DNA from: Thysanoteuthis rhombus
Taxonomy: Eukaryota > Mollusca > Cephalopoda > Oegopsida > Thysanoteuthidae
Assembly: GCA_963457665.1 (NCBI GenBank)
Contig: OY735207.1
Location: forward strand, 56,070,779-56,134,778
Direction: 5' to 3'
Length of the DNA: 64,000 nt
Position numbers and translations under genes: made by a program. How positions within the stretch are numbered: the stretch's first letter is position 1; every line of letters starts with the position of its first letter. The notes under the pieces are model-generated. The model was not told the DNA's origin and did not search any database. It saw nothing but the letters and a program-made list of their open reading frames with translations. Shown here one piece after another: positions 46,075 through 56,983 of the stretch.

Positions 46075-46635
46075 ACTTTGGTGTGGACTTCTGTGCCTGA
46101 GGATATATTTGAACCATTGCCAACATTTTCTCTCCTAATATTTATCTCGTTAACATTACATTACGTAGGAGACTCAAATACACAAGTATACCCATGGCGA
46201 CTGTTTTATTGATTGTAGAGCATTAATCGACAAAAATATAGGATATACATATTTAAAGAGGTTAATTTTAGCCGCTACAATATAAAATCACATGATTGAT
46301 AACACTGTTATTGTTATTCACCATATCTTGCTTTATTGTCGTACTGGTGGCGAGGGACAGTTGGGACAGGAAGGCTTTATATTTTGTTCTATCCTTCTCT
46401 TTTCCTTCTTTCTGTCCTCTTTCTTGAATTCCCCTTTCTCTGTGACAGATCAGCCGAACCACCAACACACACATAAATACATCATCGATTCCTATAAAAA
46501 ATATATATATGCACACGAATCAGGGATGTAATGCAATATAATATAATACAATATTCGATGAATGTTGGGTTTATTTCATAAAGTGCTCGATACATTTAAC
46601 ATGAAACATTAGATTGATTTAGAGTAGAGCTTAAA
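46075..46635. other. No gene seen
   Basis: AT-rich, with short ORFs only. Confidence 0.5.
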
Positions 46636-46639
46636 ATAT

Positions 46640-48060
46640 AATGGTGTAAGGATTCGCTACGCAAACAAGTTTATGTTTCTTCCCTTTTTGGGCTTCTTCA
46701 GGCGAAGGATTCGGTTTATTTTACATTCTAATTTCAAACATTTTTTATGGGTAGATGTGTTAATTTTTGTAGGTGGTAAGATGCTTCTTTTATTCTATTT
46801 ATATGTATTTTATACATTTTGTTTAGTGGTTAGTCATGTTATGTTTTTTGTTTCATTTAGTTGGGATGCTATACTTATTTGTTGTTATAAATTATCAATT
46901 ATGAGGGTATAGTGTTGGCATTTTTTATATCAGTATGTACTTGAGTCATTAATATTGGTACAATGACTCTCTGAGAGTGTTTTTTCTCACTTTAATATGT
47001 TTTCCAATGTTGGAGTTCCCTTTTACATGGCCTTAGTTGTTAATTTGATTATTCTGGGTTTGGTCTGTTTCCACAAGTCTAAGATAACTATAGTGATAGG
47101 TTTGTTCTTCAAAATGGGTATGTGAATAAGATATCTATGGTGAATATTTTTGTATATTCATACGTGGGTTATTGAGTTATGTTTTTTAAAAGAAATTTTG
47201 AGCAATGCCGGCATTTCAACGCCATTTCATTTTTTCTGTTTAATATTTTTTTTTGTTCAATAGGCAACAGTGAGGATTTCAAATTTCTCATTTACGTATC
47301 GGTAAATTTGGGGTTTTGTTATTATGGCATATGTATGTTTGTTTTAATATTTTCCATTTTGATGTAAGTTTGAGGTTGCTATCAGTCAGTCTCCAATAAT
47401 ATGTCGACAGTGATGTACAGCTTTTATATTTTTCGTTTGTAAATTATGATATATGGTTAGCTAATTTTAGTCTTAAGGGTGTTTTCGATATTTCTATATG
47501 ATATTACACTTCCAAGGGTTTCTATTAGTTTGATAATTCAGCTAAGTATACAATATTCGATTTAAGCAATTTATTTTTCAAAGAGCATCTGTTTTTGTTT
47601 GTTCATTTGCATTTATTATGCTTTTTACGTTGGTATTATTTCTAATTACTTTCTTGTTATGTTTTGTTATGAGTTTATTGAATTTATCTAACTATAGCTA
47701 ATTTTCTGTTGATTCTTGTTCAATATTTTACTCAGTGGGTTGTTCAGAGCAACTGTTTTTCCATGTATTGAATGAAGTTTTTCCCAAGTTTATTTTTATT
47801 TTTAGGTTGAGCGGTGGTGTATAGCAGATGATTTTCCTACCTCTGCTTTTTTGTTGTTGCTATGTTTTATTCTATTGGATTTTACTTTTTAATCATATTC
47901 GAAGCTAGTTTCCGTAAAACTGCTATTCTTTTAGGCTTTAGTATATTCATTTCTAACATCGTTTAACATTGTTTCATCTGAGGAATTATATCTTTGTCTA
48001 GTATCTATTGATTTTGGTATCTTTTTAATGATTTTGCTTGGGTGCTTATAAATGTAATTA
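46640..48060 (-). pseudogene. GIY-YIG retroelement C-terminal region (Penelope-like by inference)
   Basis: The minus strand, with several stops and frame changes, gives blocks I know from animal reverse transcriptases that end in a GIY-YIG nuclease. In order they are HPSKIIKKIPKSID and SSDETMLNDVRNEYTKA (near 48.0 kb), RKIICYTPPLNLKIKINLGK (47.84 kb), KILNKNQQKISYS and HNKKVIRNNTN (47.7 kb), CSLKNKLLKSNIVYLAELSN (47.57 kb), then IENTLKTK, EKYKSCTSLSTYYWRLTDSN, KWKILKQTYICHNNK and NEMALKCRHCSKFLLKN (47.49-47.18 kb). The YIG itself is degraded (SYRN). The RT palm is missing at the 5' end. An A-rich 3' stretch follows, with a hammerhead-like core near 46.69 kb. The frame is broken throughout. 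Confidence 0.7.
46675..46701 (-). ncRNA. Hammerhead-like core at the 3' end of the GIY-YIG element, degenerate
   Basis: The minus strand reads CTGAAGA (fits CUGANGA), then AGCCC, an A-run, GGGAA and GAAAC. Stem II is only partly paired and no cleavage site is defined. 'cgaatcctt' is repeated on both sides (46703-46711 and 46648-46656). Position just beyond the coding part is what one expects for Penelope-like elements, several of which carry hammerheads. Confidence 0.35.
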
Positions 48061-48114
48061 CAGAATTTTCTTTCCACTCAATGACGTCTCACAGCCGACT
48101 AAGTAACAGAAAAT

Positions 48115-48725
48115 GTATTTTCACGTATTCACGGTAAAGTCCAGTCTGATCGATCGCCAAGTCACATTAATAGAGTACAATAGGTTTTTGAGATACTCGA
48201 AATAGCTGGATATCTTCTGGACGGACCAGGTATATATCCTAATGAACTGAACAATTTCAAAAATTACAACACCCACGTAAAAATTCTCCATTCAGTTGTG
48301 ACAAATGATCTTGCAAGATAGCAATGCTTTGACTGTAATTGCCGTCTACGTTTAGTCAGGAAAAAGAGAAGAAGGAAAAAGTTATGTTTTGTCCCTAAGG
48401 GGAAAACAAATCATAGACTTGATTCCTTGTTACATTGATTAGAATAGAGAATTACTATGAAGCATTTTTCTCTGAGAGTGAACATATCCCCTTATTAGGA
48501 TGTGCTTTTAGCCGTAGGGGGAAAACATTTGATTCCGGTAATTTGGGTTAAATTCTGCGCCATCTTCCACGTCCAAATAGAAATAGATCATGACAGACTT
48601 TGAATCTCCACTGAATTAGTCCTAGACTAATGGTTCTTGTATCGGAATGGATGGCACATTTAAAATTTATTGCTAAGTAAAAAACTGACAAAGTCAATTG
48701 CTCGAATGATTAATCAGAAATATTT
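48115..48725 (+). repeat. Family 4 with a decayed reading frame
   Basis: From 'gtattttcacgtat' onward this matches the minus strand of 58.19-58.64 kb. The plus frame near 48190-48420 reads YLLDGPGIYPNELNNFKNY, NTHVKILHSVVTNDLAR, stop, then FDCNCRLR. The 58-kb copy encodes the same peptide without that stop. After the frame come 'tttctctgagagtgaacata' and 'ggtaatttgggttaaattct' (shared with 54.1 kb), and a block at 48625-48725 shared with 55.53-55.62 kb. Function and class unknown. Confidence 0.7.
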
Positions 48726-48729
48726 TGTC

Positions 48730-49755
48730 GATGATCTATTCGAACTACACCTTTTTAGCTTCAATTTAAAAAAATTGAACTCAAATTGAAAAAAGTTGAA
48801 CTTTTTGAAAAAGAAATTTGAAAATAAAACTCAGTGCTGCTTCAAGCGGGCTATATCATTAAAAGGCATTTTTGAGCGTCGTGAAAGCTGCTATGATACT
48901 CTCCACTATTGTGTTTGAAAACATAGAATCATGTAAAGAACCATTTCCCTCCAACCTCGACACAGTAGGATCTCCGTATGGGGGACAAAGTGTGAACTGG
49001 TTTTTATTCCTAATTATCTCCCTTTGTAATTATATTGGTCTGCAGTTCGTGTTCGTGAACCAAAACTGTATCTCTTCTCATTCATAAACTCGTATTGTAT
49101 CTTGTAAAAAAATAAATTAAACTCAACATTTTATAATCAGACTTCGACTTTTTCAAATTGAACTTCAACATTTCTAATTTGAGACTGAACAAGCGTACAT
49201 TCCTGATCTTAATATATATGGTCACAACGTGTCATACATTGTAGGCTCTGGCTTTCTTCGGGTCTTCAACGTAACCTTTTGGAAATTTCAAACCAAACCT
49301 TTTATACAATCTACGTTGGCAGATTGTTCTTGTTCCGCTGTCCAGGATACCTAGCGTTAGTTGATTCTTTCTCCATAATCTGTCCTCACGATGTCGCACG
49401 TCTGTCTCTCCCTCTGTACAAGAGCATATGCCATTTTTGCACTATCCACATATGGATTGATCTTACAATCATCGGGTTAATAGTCCATTTTAATTTAGTA
49501 TTTACCAAAGTCAGATTCCTCTCAAGGAAAAATAACTTTACGTTAGATTGTCAACGAAACTCCTTCAAAGGGTATTTTTAACAATGAAACAATTTAATTA
49601 TAAAGCAATATTTTTTGATGTCGCTAATAGCAGCATTTCAAATACTAGTCACTGGCAAAAGGTTCTGTTGAAATTAGATTTCCAACTGTGAAATAAGTCA
49701 GTAGTTTAACAGTATTTCAAATTTTATTCCTGTATGAAGTATTGGGACATTATTA
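48730..49755. other. No gene seen
   Basis: Two plus-strand frames of 71 and 100 codons (48872-49087 and 49279-49581) contain hydrophobic stretches but no recognised domain. Confidence 0.45.
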
Positions 49756-49761
49756 TTTTGA

Positions 49762-49935
49762 CTAGTTTTTTTCTTTCATCCTAACTCTCTGTTGCTTTTT
49801 ATCACAATTTTGAATCGGACCGTTATTTCACGGCAACGATGAATCAGCATAAGCCCACGATTGAGAATCGAACTCACATCATCTTGTTTATACGCCTGGC
49901 TGTAATAACCATTCGGTTAAGATGAATTAAAAGGT
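49762..49935 (-). repeat. Family 9 (foldback family), partial
   Basis: One arm (ctttcatcctaactctctgt, then aattttgaatcggaccgt) at 49762-49823 is followed by a minus-strand tRNA-like stretch with B box 'gtgagttcgattctcaatcg'. The opposite arm is missing. Confidence 0.6.
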
Positions 49936-50082
49936 AAGCAGGAGCTGATTTTACACCTTACCTAACAACCTATTATCGATATTTGATACTTCTTGATGTT
50001 TACATTGGGGACCTAGCAGTCTTCGATTTAAAAGAAATTATTGTTACCATAAGATAAAGTATTGTAGCACTATTATCAATTT

Positions 50083-50343
50083 TAATTAGTTTTTAATTTC
50101 ATCCTAACTTTCAGTTGCTTTTCATCACAACTTTGAATCGGACCGTCATTCAACGGCGATTAAGAATAGATGAAAATGGTTGAAGTGACCAGGCATATAC
50201 AGCAGGGTGCAAGTTCGATTCTCACAGTGGGCTTGCTCTTTATCTTACGATTACGTTGTTTGATTATCGTCGTAGGTTTACGATCCGATTCAAAGTTGTT
50301 ATAAAAAGCAACTGAAAATTATAATGAAAGTAAAAACTAGTTG
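50083..50343. mobile_element. Family 9 foldback element with a tRNA-like core
   Basis: Arms at 50083-50146 and 50280-50343 are inverted copies of 64 bp with about eight mismatches (core caactttgaatcgg). The interior holds 'ggttgaagtgaccaggcata' and 'gtgcaagttcgattctcaca', which look like A- and B-box sequences. A non-autonomous DNA transposon that captured a SINE, or two SINE copies in inverted order, would both fit. There is no ORF. Confidence 0.7.
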
Positions 50344-50349
50344 GAACAA

Positions 50350-50645
50350 ATAATGAAAGACAGTAGTTCTCAATTTAGTACGATGGGAACATTCTCACAC
50401 ACCGAATATCAGCAATGAAAATAGGAAAAAATCCTCAAGTTCGTGGAATATCATAGTTTTTTTTATAGCAAAATACATGATCAATAATGAGATTTTCTGG
50501 AAAATATTTTTTCAAATATCGTTTATATAAATTGTAATCGAAAATTACCGGTATGCAAGAGATTTTCTCAATATCTTGGCAATTTAATGTAGAGTTGAAT
50601 GCCCAAAAAATACTGAACGTTATCGGTGTAATTTTTTCCTACATT
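50350..50645. other. No gene seen
   Basis: AT-rich spacer. Confidence 0.55.
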
Positions 50646-50651
50646 GGTTTA

Positions 50652-50727
50652 TCACTCACTCACTCACTCACTCACATACACATACACACACACAAACACA
50701 CACACGCACACACATACACACACACGT

Positions 50728-50759
<32 letters not shown>

Positions 50760-51075
50760 TTATATATATATACATATACGTATATATATATGTGTGTGTG
50801 TGTGTTTAGAGAGACAGAGACAGAGACAGAGAGACAGAGAAAGATGTATATATATTTGTGCTTCACCTGATAAATATATTTGTACATTTGGTTAAATCTT
50901 GAATTTTGTAGTATTTTTTCACCTTAGATTTTATATAGACACGCATGCAAACAAACAAACACACACACACACACACACACACTCTCTCTCTCTCTCTCTC
51001 ATACACATACACACCCACACATATATATGTATGTGTGTATGTGTATATAAATATATATGCATGTGTGTGTCTCCT
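50652..51075. repeat. Microsatellite cluster: (CACT)n, (CA)n, (AT)n, (GACA)n, (CT)n
   Basis: CACT/CA/AT/TG/GACA tracts at 50652-50845 and CA/CT/AT/TG tracts at 50953-51070, separated by about 100 bp. The two halves share a 'cctgataaatatatttgtac'-type junction (50868 and 51073), suggesting duplication. Confidence 0.92.
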
Positions 51076-51079
51076 AATA

Positions 51080-51780
51080 GATATATTTGTACGTTTAATG
51101 TTTATATCTTGAGTTTAGCACCATTTTGTTTTTCATTTTCGCTTGAAATTGCGACAGATTGCTTCAAGTTATGTACGATATGAATTTTATTCCATAAAAA
51201 TAACTATACTAAATATTTTGCAGGTTAAAAATAAATATTTTCCTAAAATTTTGCAACCACTTGACTTAAATCTGTGCTTTTTGGATGTCATACTTCAGTA
51301 ATCATTATTTTATATTTTTTCTTGTGACGATTTTTAAACAATGGCACATATTTCGCAACACGAAATGCTTCCTTCACAATTTTTTCAAACTTCTGTCTAT
51401 ATCTGGAGTTGATTTTGTTCAGCTACTGTCACAAGAACAAGCATAATCAAATTTAAGGGAGTGAAAAATAATATTTCCTTCACTGTAGTCGCGTCTCCTT
51501 TTAACCGAGCTGAAATGACAAATCTTACATATCTGATGAAATGCATGTTAGAAATAGGCGAGAGTTTCTGTCATACAAATGAATAAACACGTCAAATAAA
51601 CATTCTCCATCTGAGGTTTGAAATCACGTCGGAGTGAGTGATAGAAGGCTATCATATCGACGGAGCTGAACCCGCAAGTTTTAAGTATCTACGAAATTTA
51701 TCATACGAATAGGGAAAGACAATTTCCCTCTATTGAATAAATTCATTCATACCAAAAAATTTTTCATAATTTAAAAAAAT
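51080..51780. other. No gene seen
   Basis: No recognised repeat. Confidence 0.5.
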
Positions 51781-51784
51781 TTTT

Positions 51785-51875
51785 TTTTTATATGATCAAT
51801 ACAAAAGTGGCAGTAATGTAGGAGGCAGAAGTAGGGTGGAGTTTTACCATGCAGCAGCCAGGCCTGTTACTTTTC
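51785..51875 (-). repeat. Family 3 fragment
   Basis: Contains 'tatgatcaatacaaaagtgg' and 'ccatgcagcagccaggcctg', the far-end signature of family 3. Confidence 0.5.
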
Positions 51876-51879
51876 GAAA

Positions 51880-52080
51880 GGTATACTGCTTTGTGTACGT
51901 ATTTCCTTGGAATTTTCATTTCTTGAATGCTTGGCTGGAGGAAAGGAAATATATGTCTTTAGGCAGACAGCAGTTGAGCTCAATTCAAGGAATAGATAAA
52001 AAAAGATAAATTAAAAACGATGTTCAGTGAAATGGAAGGAACCAACCGAAGCTCGCTTATGTTTTTTCTGCTTCCGAACA
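51880..52080. other. No gene seen
   Basis: Spacer without recognised content. Confidence 0.5.
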
Positions 52081-52084
52081 AATC

Positions 52085-52620
52085 TCAAATACATATAAAG
52101 AAGTTGTCCAACGGAAAATCGTCCATTGTAAAATAATATAATTGACTTGCCATCACAGTTAATGGTTGAGCAATTGTACTGTCGAAATTTGAAATCATGA
52201 AAAAAATCAAAATCATCAAAGAATAAATATGGTCAGAATAAATTCTACATATGACGTCATTAGCATTTTCCACTTGGAAACATCTAAAATTGAGTAAAAA
52301 TAATAAAAAAAATTAAATACATCTAGGAACATTTAGATTCTGGATAATCTAGATGTTATCTATAAACCCGTCCGAATAAGGCCCTAAAATGGTTGAAAAA
52401 ACTTATTTTCCAAATATCAAAAGAAACATTTCAAGAATGTGACCAGAGGAATCCTGATTACAATCTCCAAGTCTTTAAACAAAACGGTAAGGTCAGGAGC
52501 ACTGGAACGCATAAAGAAACATACTTTCATCTATATATATATAAAGATAGAACTGTCCACCATCTTTTATTGTTACAGTTGTCCAATCTTCTCTTTTTCA
52601 AATGCATACATGGGTAACTT
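52085..52620 (-). repeat. Family 2, near full length
   Basis: Includes a perfect CRE-like TGACGTCA within 'atatgacgtcattagcat' where other copies have tgatgtca, plus 'aaacccgtccgaataaggcc' and 'ccaagtctttaaacaaaacgg'. Confidence 0.76.
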
Positions 52621-52624
52621 CGCC

Positions 52625-53685
52625 TGTCTTTACCCCTAGTCCGTGCAGATCTCGGGGTGCAAGGGTTCTTGATCCCCAATATTTTGGCAAAACACAATTG
52701 AAAAGTGTGTTTTCAATGACTAAAAATGGAAATTATTAATAATAAAAATAACAAAAAACACATTATTTCAAGTAATTATCAATCAACCTTTAATATAAAA
52801 AAAATGAATCCTTCCCAATCGTCAAATTAGACGGATAGAGTAAAACAAAAATGGAACTCTCATCCGCTCAGAATCCCAGATTTATCTTTTCCTAGGGACC
52901 TAAACGCGTGACTGTTCAATTTTCAAGATGCGTACGTTGACTAAAAAAACGAATATTTACCTCATGCCACTATTTGGCCCAAAGCATAATTTGATTTGGA
53001 GGTCCCTTGTCATCTCGGTACAGCAAACACCATTGACCCTCTGGTGACTGCAGGACCTTAAGCATCCGCTTTGTTTGTTCATGCCCCAGGCTAGCTCTGA
53101 TCTACTCTGCTATAATTGAAATTCAAAAAGAATATATACAAAACTGTGAGGGCAGTAGCTTCGGTGGAGGTAATTTGGCAAAGGGCATATTCAAATTCAA
53201 CACGTAGTCTTTCTTGCTGCACAAATGGAATTCTTGTACATTGTCGTGTTGTACTCGTTGGGTTTACACGTCAGTCGTGTCGCAAGTAAAAGCAAGTATT
53301 GTACAAAATCTTGTATATTTCCCTGTGAACTGGACTTTTACAAATTTTAAGAATTACTTGGATAAATTTAGATCATTTGGGAACGGAATATGACTTGAAA
53401 GTTATAAGCGGAAATATGTTGAGGAATTTTCGAAAAAAAAAAAAATGTGTCCAGTAAATGTTCCTTTATACCGAACTGCTCGTAAATTCTATTAAGTTTT
53501 ATTCTTTTTCGTAACTTGAATCGATGTGTTGAATACGGGCTTTAAATGTAAATTGTATATGAAGATTCCCATGAACGCATTCTATTTAATAATAGATATT
53601 TTTTTTATGAATGATAAGAGACACATCGATTGGAAGAGAGAACGGGTCAGGTTAGTCTCTGTAAAAACCGTCGGGTCACCAACGT
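52625..53685. other. No gene seen
   Basis: No recognised element. 53022-53092 (cagcaaacaccattgaccct and following) is less AT-rich but not coding in any long frame. Confidence 0.5.
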
Positions 53686-53689
53686 CTTT

Positions 53690-54085
53690 TAGCAGTATGT
53701 CTAGTTCGGGGCGACGAATTGAAAGTTTGGAAAAGTATCTGATCAATGAAAAAGTAACTTCTTCCGCCTTTTGTTTGATCACCAAGAAGTTTGGATTTTC
53801 AAGAAACAAATGTGAACGCTACCAAAGAAATTGAGAGACCGATTGAATTCAAACTAACATTGTGAATCGAACCTCTCTTAGAAACTTATTATGGGTGAAA
53901 TCAGAAAGAAGAACCACTTTTTGTAGACATAATAAGAAGTAAATATTCAAATTTTTAGCCCTTCAACTCCATTGATGTGACCTGCACGGGCGATAAATAG
54001 CCAAGTACACAGAATCACTTCAAAACTGAAGAAACCTATGCTTACTATGTCGTAAATTTTAGTTGACGGCTTCTATTAACCGTGA
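53690..54085 (+). repeat. Family 1
   Basis: 'ccttttgtttgatcaccaag' to 'gaagaaacctatgcttacta'. The 102- and 75-codon frames overlapping its 5' end are incidental. Confidence 0.75.
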
Positions 54086-54380
54086 AACATTTTTCTTTGA
54101 GAGAAAACGCATCATTCTATTATTAAGCTCCCATATCCGAAGGGGAAACGTTTTATTCAGGTAATTTGGGTAAAATTCTGCGCCATGTTTCACGTCCAAA
54201 AATAAATATAATCTATAAGACTCAAAATCTCAAATATATATAAAGAAATGATTCAACCAAAAATCGCCCATTGTAAAATAATATGATAGACTCGCTATTA
54301 GTCAATAATTGAGCAATTGTAGCGCCAACATTTGAAAAAAAAATCCACCGAGGAATAGATATGGTCAGAATAAATTCGAA
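54085..54380. repeat. Family 4 fragment joined to a family 2 fragment
   Basis: 54085-54210 matches the 3' part of family 4 on the plus strand (ggtaatttgggtaaaattct). 54220-54380 matches family 2 on the minus strand (aaatcgcccattgtaaaata). Confidence 0.65.
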
Positions 54381-54384
54381 ACTG

Positions 54385-55150
54385 TTCTAGAATTAGGAAG
54401 CATTCGCAGAGCGCATAAGTCTATCAGACCCGTACACTGACTAAAAACCGAATGAAAATCAGTTAATATTTAACTACAACGTAGGGGATGTAAATGTGTA
54501 AGTTTGTGTTCTCCTCATTTCGGATTGTCTTGATAAATAAAAGGAATATCTCTCAATCAAAAATCTTCGATCTGGACGAAATATATTTAATTTTTCCTTG
54601 ATACAATCTTTTAGAAATTCATTGAGAACCTTTTGAGATATTATGAGACAAACAGAACAGTCATGAGGAATTTTCACATTTTAGGCTATTTTCTTTATGT
54701 ATGAAAAATTCCTTTCAATCGAAAGAAATCATGGATAAAACCACTTCTCCTTTGATATACTCTTACTGAAAATGTCATTTGAATCCTCCCAGAACTTTAG
54801 GAGATATTGTTTGAGCAAAGAAATATCAATGAATACATATACAGAAATAGTTTAATAAATGATTTGATGGACAAATTAAGGTAATTAAATATAATCTGTA
54901 AAACATCAGATGATGATAAAATCTTGATCAGTACAGGCTTTCATGCACAACGGTTAGAATGTTTTTGTACAGACAAATGTGTCTAAATAAGACATAAAAT
55001 CATATTAAGACGTTGTGGTTCCGATTAGTACAGGTTTTGATGTGGTACAGATAAGGTATCGTGATACAAATTAACTTGACTAAATATGAGCTGGAAAAAT
55101 TATGATAAGCATTTGAGAAGTGTGGTATTGAAGAGCAAGAACATTTTTTA
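54385..55150. other. No gene seen
   Basis: AT-rich, with no recognised repeat. Confidence 0.5.
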
Positions 55151-55154
55151 AGTG

Positions 55155-55475
55155 AACTAAAAACTGGAGTCTGATACATCATAGAATCCATAAAGAAACT
55201 CAAATGGCAATGGGCTGGTTGTCATGCAATAAAGGCGGACAACCGATGGACATTACGACTCACAACATGGACCCCTTACGATAACGAGTGGAACCGAGAC
55301 CAGCAGAATATGAGATGGCAAGACGAACTGGACAGGTTCAGAAAGTATTGGCTCCTCGATGTCCAGGATAGAGAGGTCTACCAAAACCAGTGGAAGGTCT
55401 ATGTCCAAAGACGGACGATTAAAGATTGATAATAATGATGATGATAATAATGATGATGATGATGATGATGATGAT
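55155..55475 (+). mobile_element. RTE-type LINE 3' end with a short intact C-terminus
   Basis: After a TGA at about 55171 the frame is open for about 85 codons: IIESIKKLKWQWAG, DNRWTLRLTTWTP, WQDELDRFRKYWLLD, ending YVQRRTIKD. A (GAT/AAT)n tail follows to 55475. Next to the 32-33 kb copy this is the best-kept RTE tail here. Confidence 0.88.
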
Positions 55476-55524
55476 GAAATCAAAACATTTCTCTATTTTT
55501 TCTCAACTTCGTGTGTAGAAATGA

Positions 55525-55620
55525 AGAACGTTTCTTGTACCAGAATTGATGGCCCATTTGAAATTCATTGCTCAGCAGAAAACTGACAAAGTGCTTTTCT
55601 GGAATGATTAATCAAAATTG
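55525..55620 (+). repeat. Fragment shared with the family 4 region
   Basis: 'gaattgatggcccatttgaa' and 'ttgctcagcagaaaactgac' match 48.63-48.73 kb. Confidence 0.6.
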
Positions 55621-55739
55621 AAGTTGTATTTGAATGGAAGCATGGAAGCGCAGAAAAAAATTCTTTTTAGCCCATGGTAATTTTTTCATCGAACTCCATA
55701 ATTGGAGTTGACTCCATATTCCTTCCGTAACAAAATCAA

Positions 55740-56050
55740 AAAGAACACTCACCGAAATAAGGGGAGGGGGATAAACCTATAAGTATTACCCATATTCTAT
55801 ATTCAAAGTGATTTGAACTCGAGACTAACTGGTTTCCAGCGGAGTTGTCTTACTGACTGATTTGAATTGACATGTCTTAGATGCTAACTAAAATTTATCA
55901 CACGTACACACATGAGTTTATTTCATTCTAATATCTGATGATTTTTTTTCATTAATCATATATATACCATGCACAAATTGCAGTAATCATCTCCAGTCAG
56001 AATAGAAGTTGTAGCGGAGACACACCCTACAGCAACCACTCCTATAGTTG
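55740..56050 (-). repeat. Family 3 with tRNA-like head
   Basis: The head on the minus strand reads 'cagtcagtaagacaactccg' and 'tctcgagttcaaatca' (B box). The far end at about 55980-56040 has 'cagtaatcatctccagtcag'. Confidence 0.68.
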
Positions 56051-56054
56051 ATTG

Positions 56055-56390
56055 ATCGTTCAAGCAACGCATTCTGTCAGTTTTTTTTTACTGAGTAATA
56101 AGTTTTAGATATGTCATGTAATCTGTTACAGTAAGGGGAGACAAGCATTCGAACACTTAAAAAAATGTTCATCTGATATACTTCCAATATTCTTCAAATT
56201 TGCGCAGGTGATTTATTTTGATACAAAATTAACAATTACCAAGACAAATCACATATTTCAAAACATACACGGCAGAATAAAATATAAACATTTGTAACGA
56301 TGGAAAAAAGTATCAGAGCACTATTTTTATTCACCCTAAAAATGTTATTCAAAAAGTAATGTAGGTCTCAACCTTTCTGTACTTGCATCA
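56055..56390. other. No gene seen
   Basis: AT-rich spacer. Confidence 0.5.
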
Positions 56391-56394
56391 CGTT

Positions 56395-56887
56395 GTCTAA
56401 ATTGAGTGATATATTTACCGTGTAATGACGGGAGATTGTTTCGATCAAGTTTCAGAATGATATAACTCAATCTATAATTCATTCAAATATGTCCATTCCT
56501 TAATACATAAATGTCGCGTTGAAAGTGACGAATAGACCGATAATAAACGAGATGAGAATTTGGGTTGAAAGCAGTTATTTGGGCCTTTGCATTACAGGTG
56601 GCTGCTTAGTTCAATAGTAAGAGCATCGCTACGTTGAAGCGGCTAACCTATCGGTGGAAGGTTTGATATCCTACTGCAGCCCCATTTTCTTTAGTTGTTT
56701 ATTCTAGTTACGACGTCAAAATTAAGTGTTATACAAACCGTATATTGACGGGAGATCATTTCGATATAAGTTTCTATATTATATAACGCAATTTATAATT
56801 CATTCTATCGGATCAAATATGTTCATTCCTTAATACATATCTGTCGCGTTGAAAGGGGCGAATAGATCGAGGATAAACGAGATGAGG
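56395..56887. repeat. Direct duplication of about 170 bp flanking a tRNA-like sequence
   Basis: 56395-56559 and 56715-56887 match in the same orientation: 'tgacgggaga' at both, 'taattcattc', 'tccattccttaatacata' versus 'ttcattccttaatacata', then 'tgtcgcgttgaaag' and 'aataaacgagatgag'. Identity looks near 80 percent. The 155-bp interval holds the tRNA-like sequence. Confidence 0.85.
56598..56681 (+). tRNA. tRNA-Asn(GTT)-like sequence, probably a pseudogene or SINE head
   Basis: GGCTGC near the 5' end pairs with GCAGCC at the 3' end. A D-arm-like 'tagttcaatagtaagagca' follows. The anticodon stem TCGCT/AGCGG encloses a 7-nt loop ACGTTGA, giving anticodon GTT (Asn) but with C in place of the invariant T33. 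The variable region is long (84 nt overall) and the T-arm stem is poorly paired despite a B-box-like ggtttgatatcc. I therefore doubt it is functional. Confidence 0.45.
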
Positions 56888-56983
56888 ATAGAAACTTTTG
56901 GAATATTCCAGCAATACTAAATTTGGGTATGATTTCATCACAGTCAACATTCACTACTTTTACTTTCTTGAAACGTGGTAGTC

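Noticed and set aside
53526..53834. 102-codon plus frame
   Set aside because: Overlaps the 5' part of a family 1 repeat and is not conserved in the other copies.
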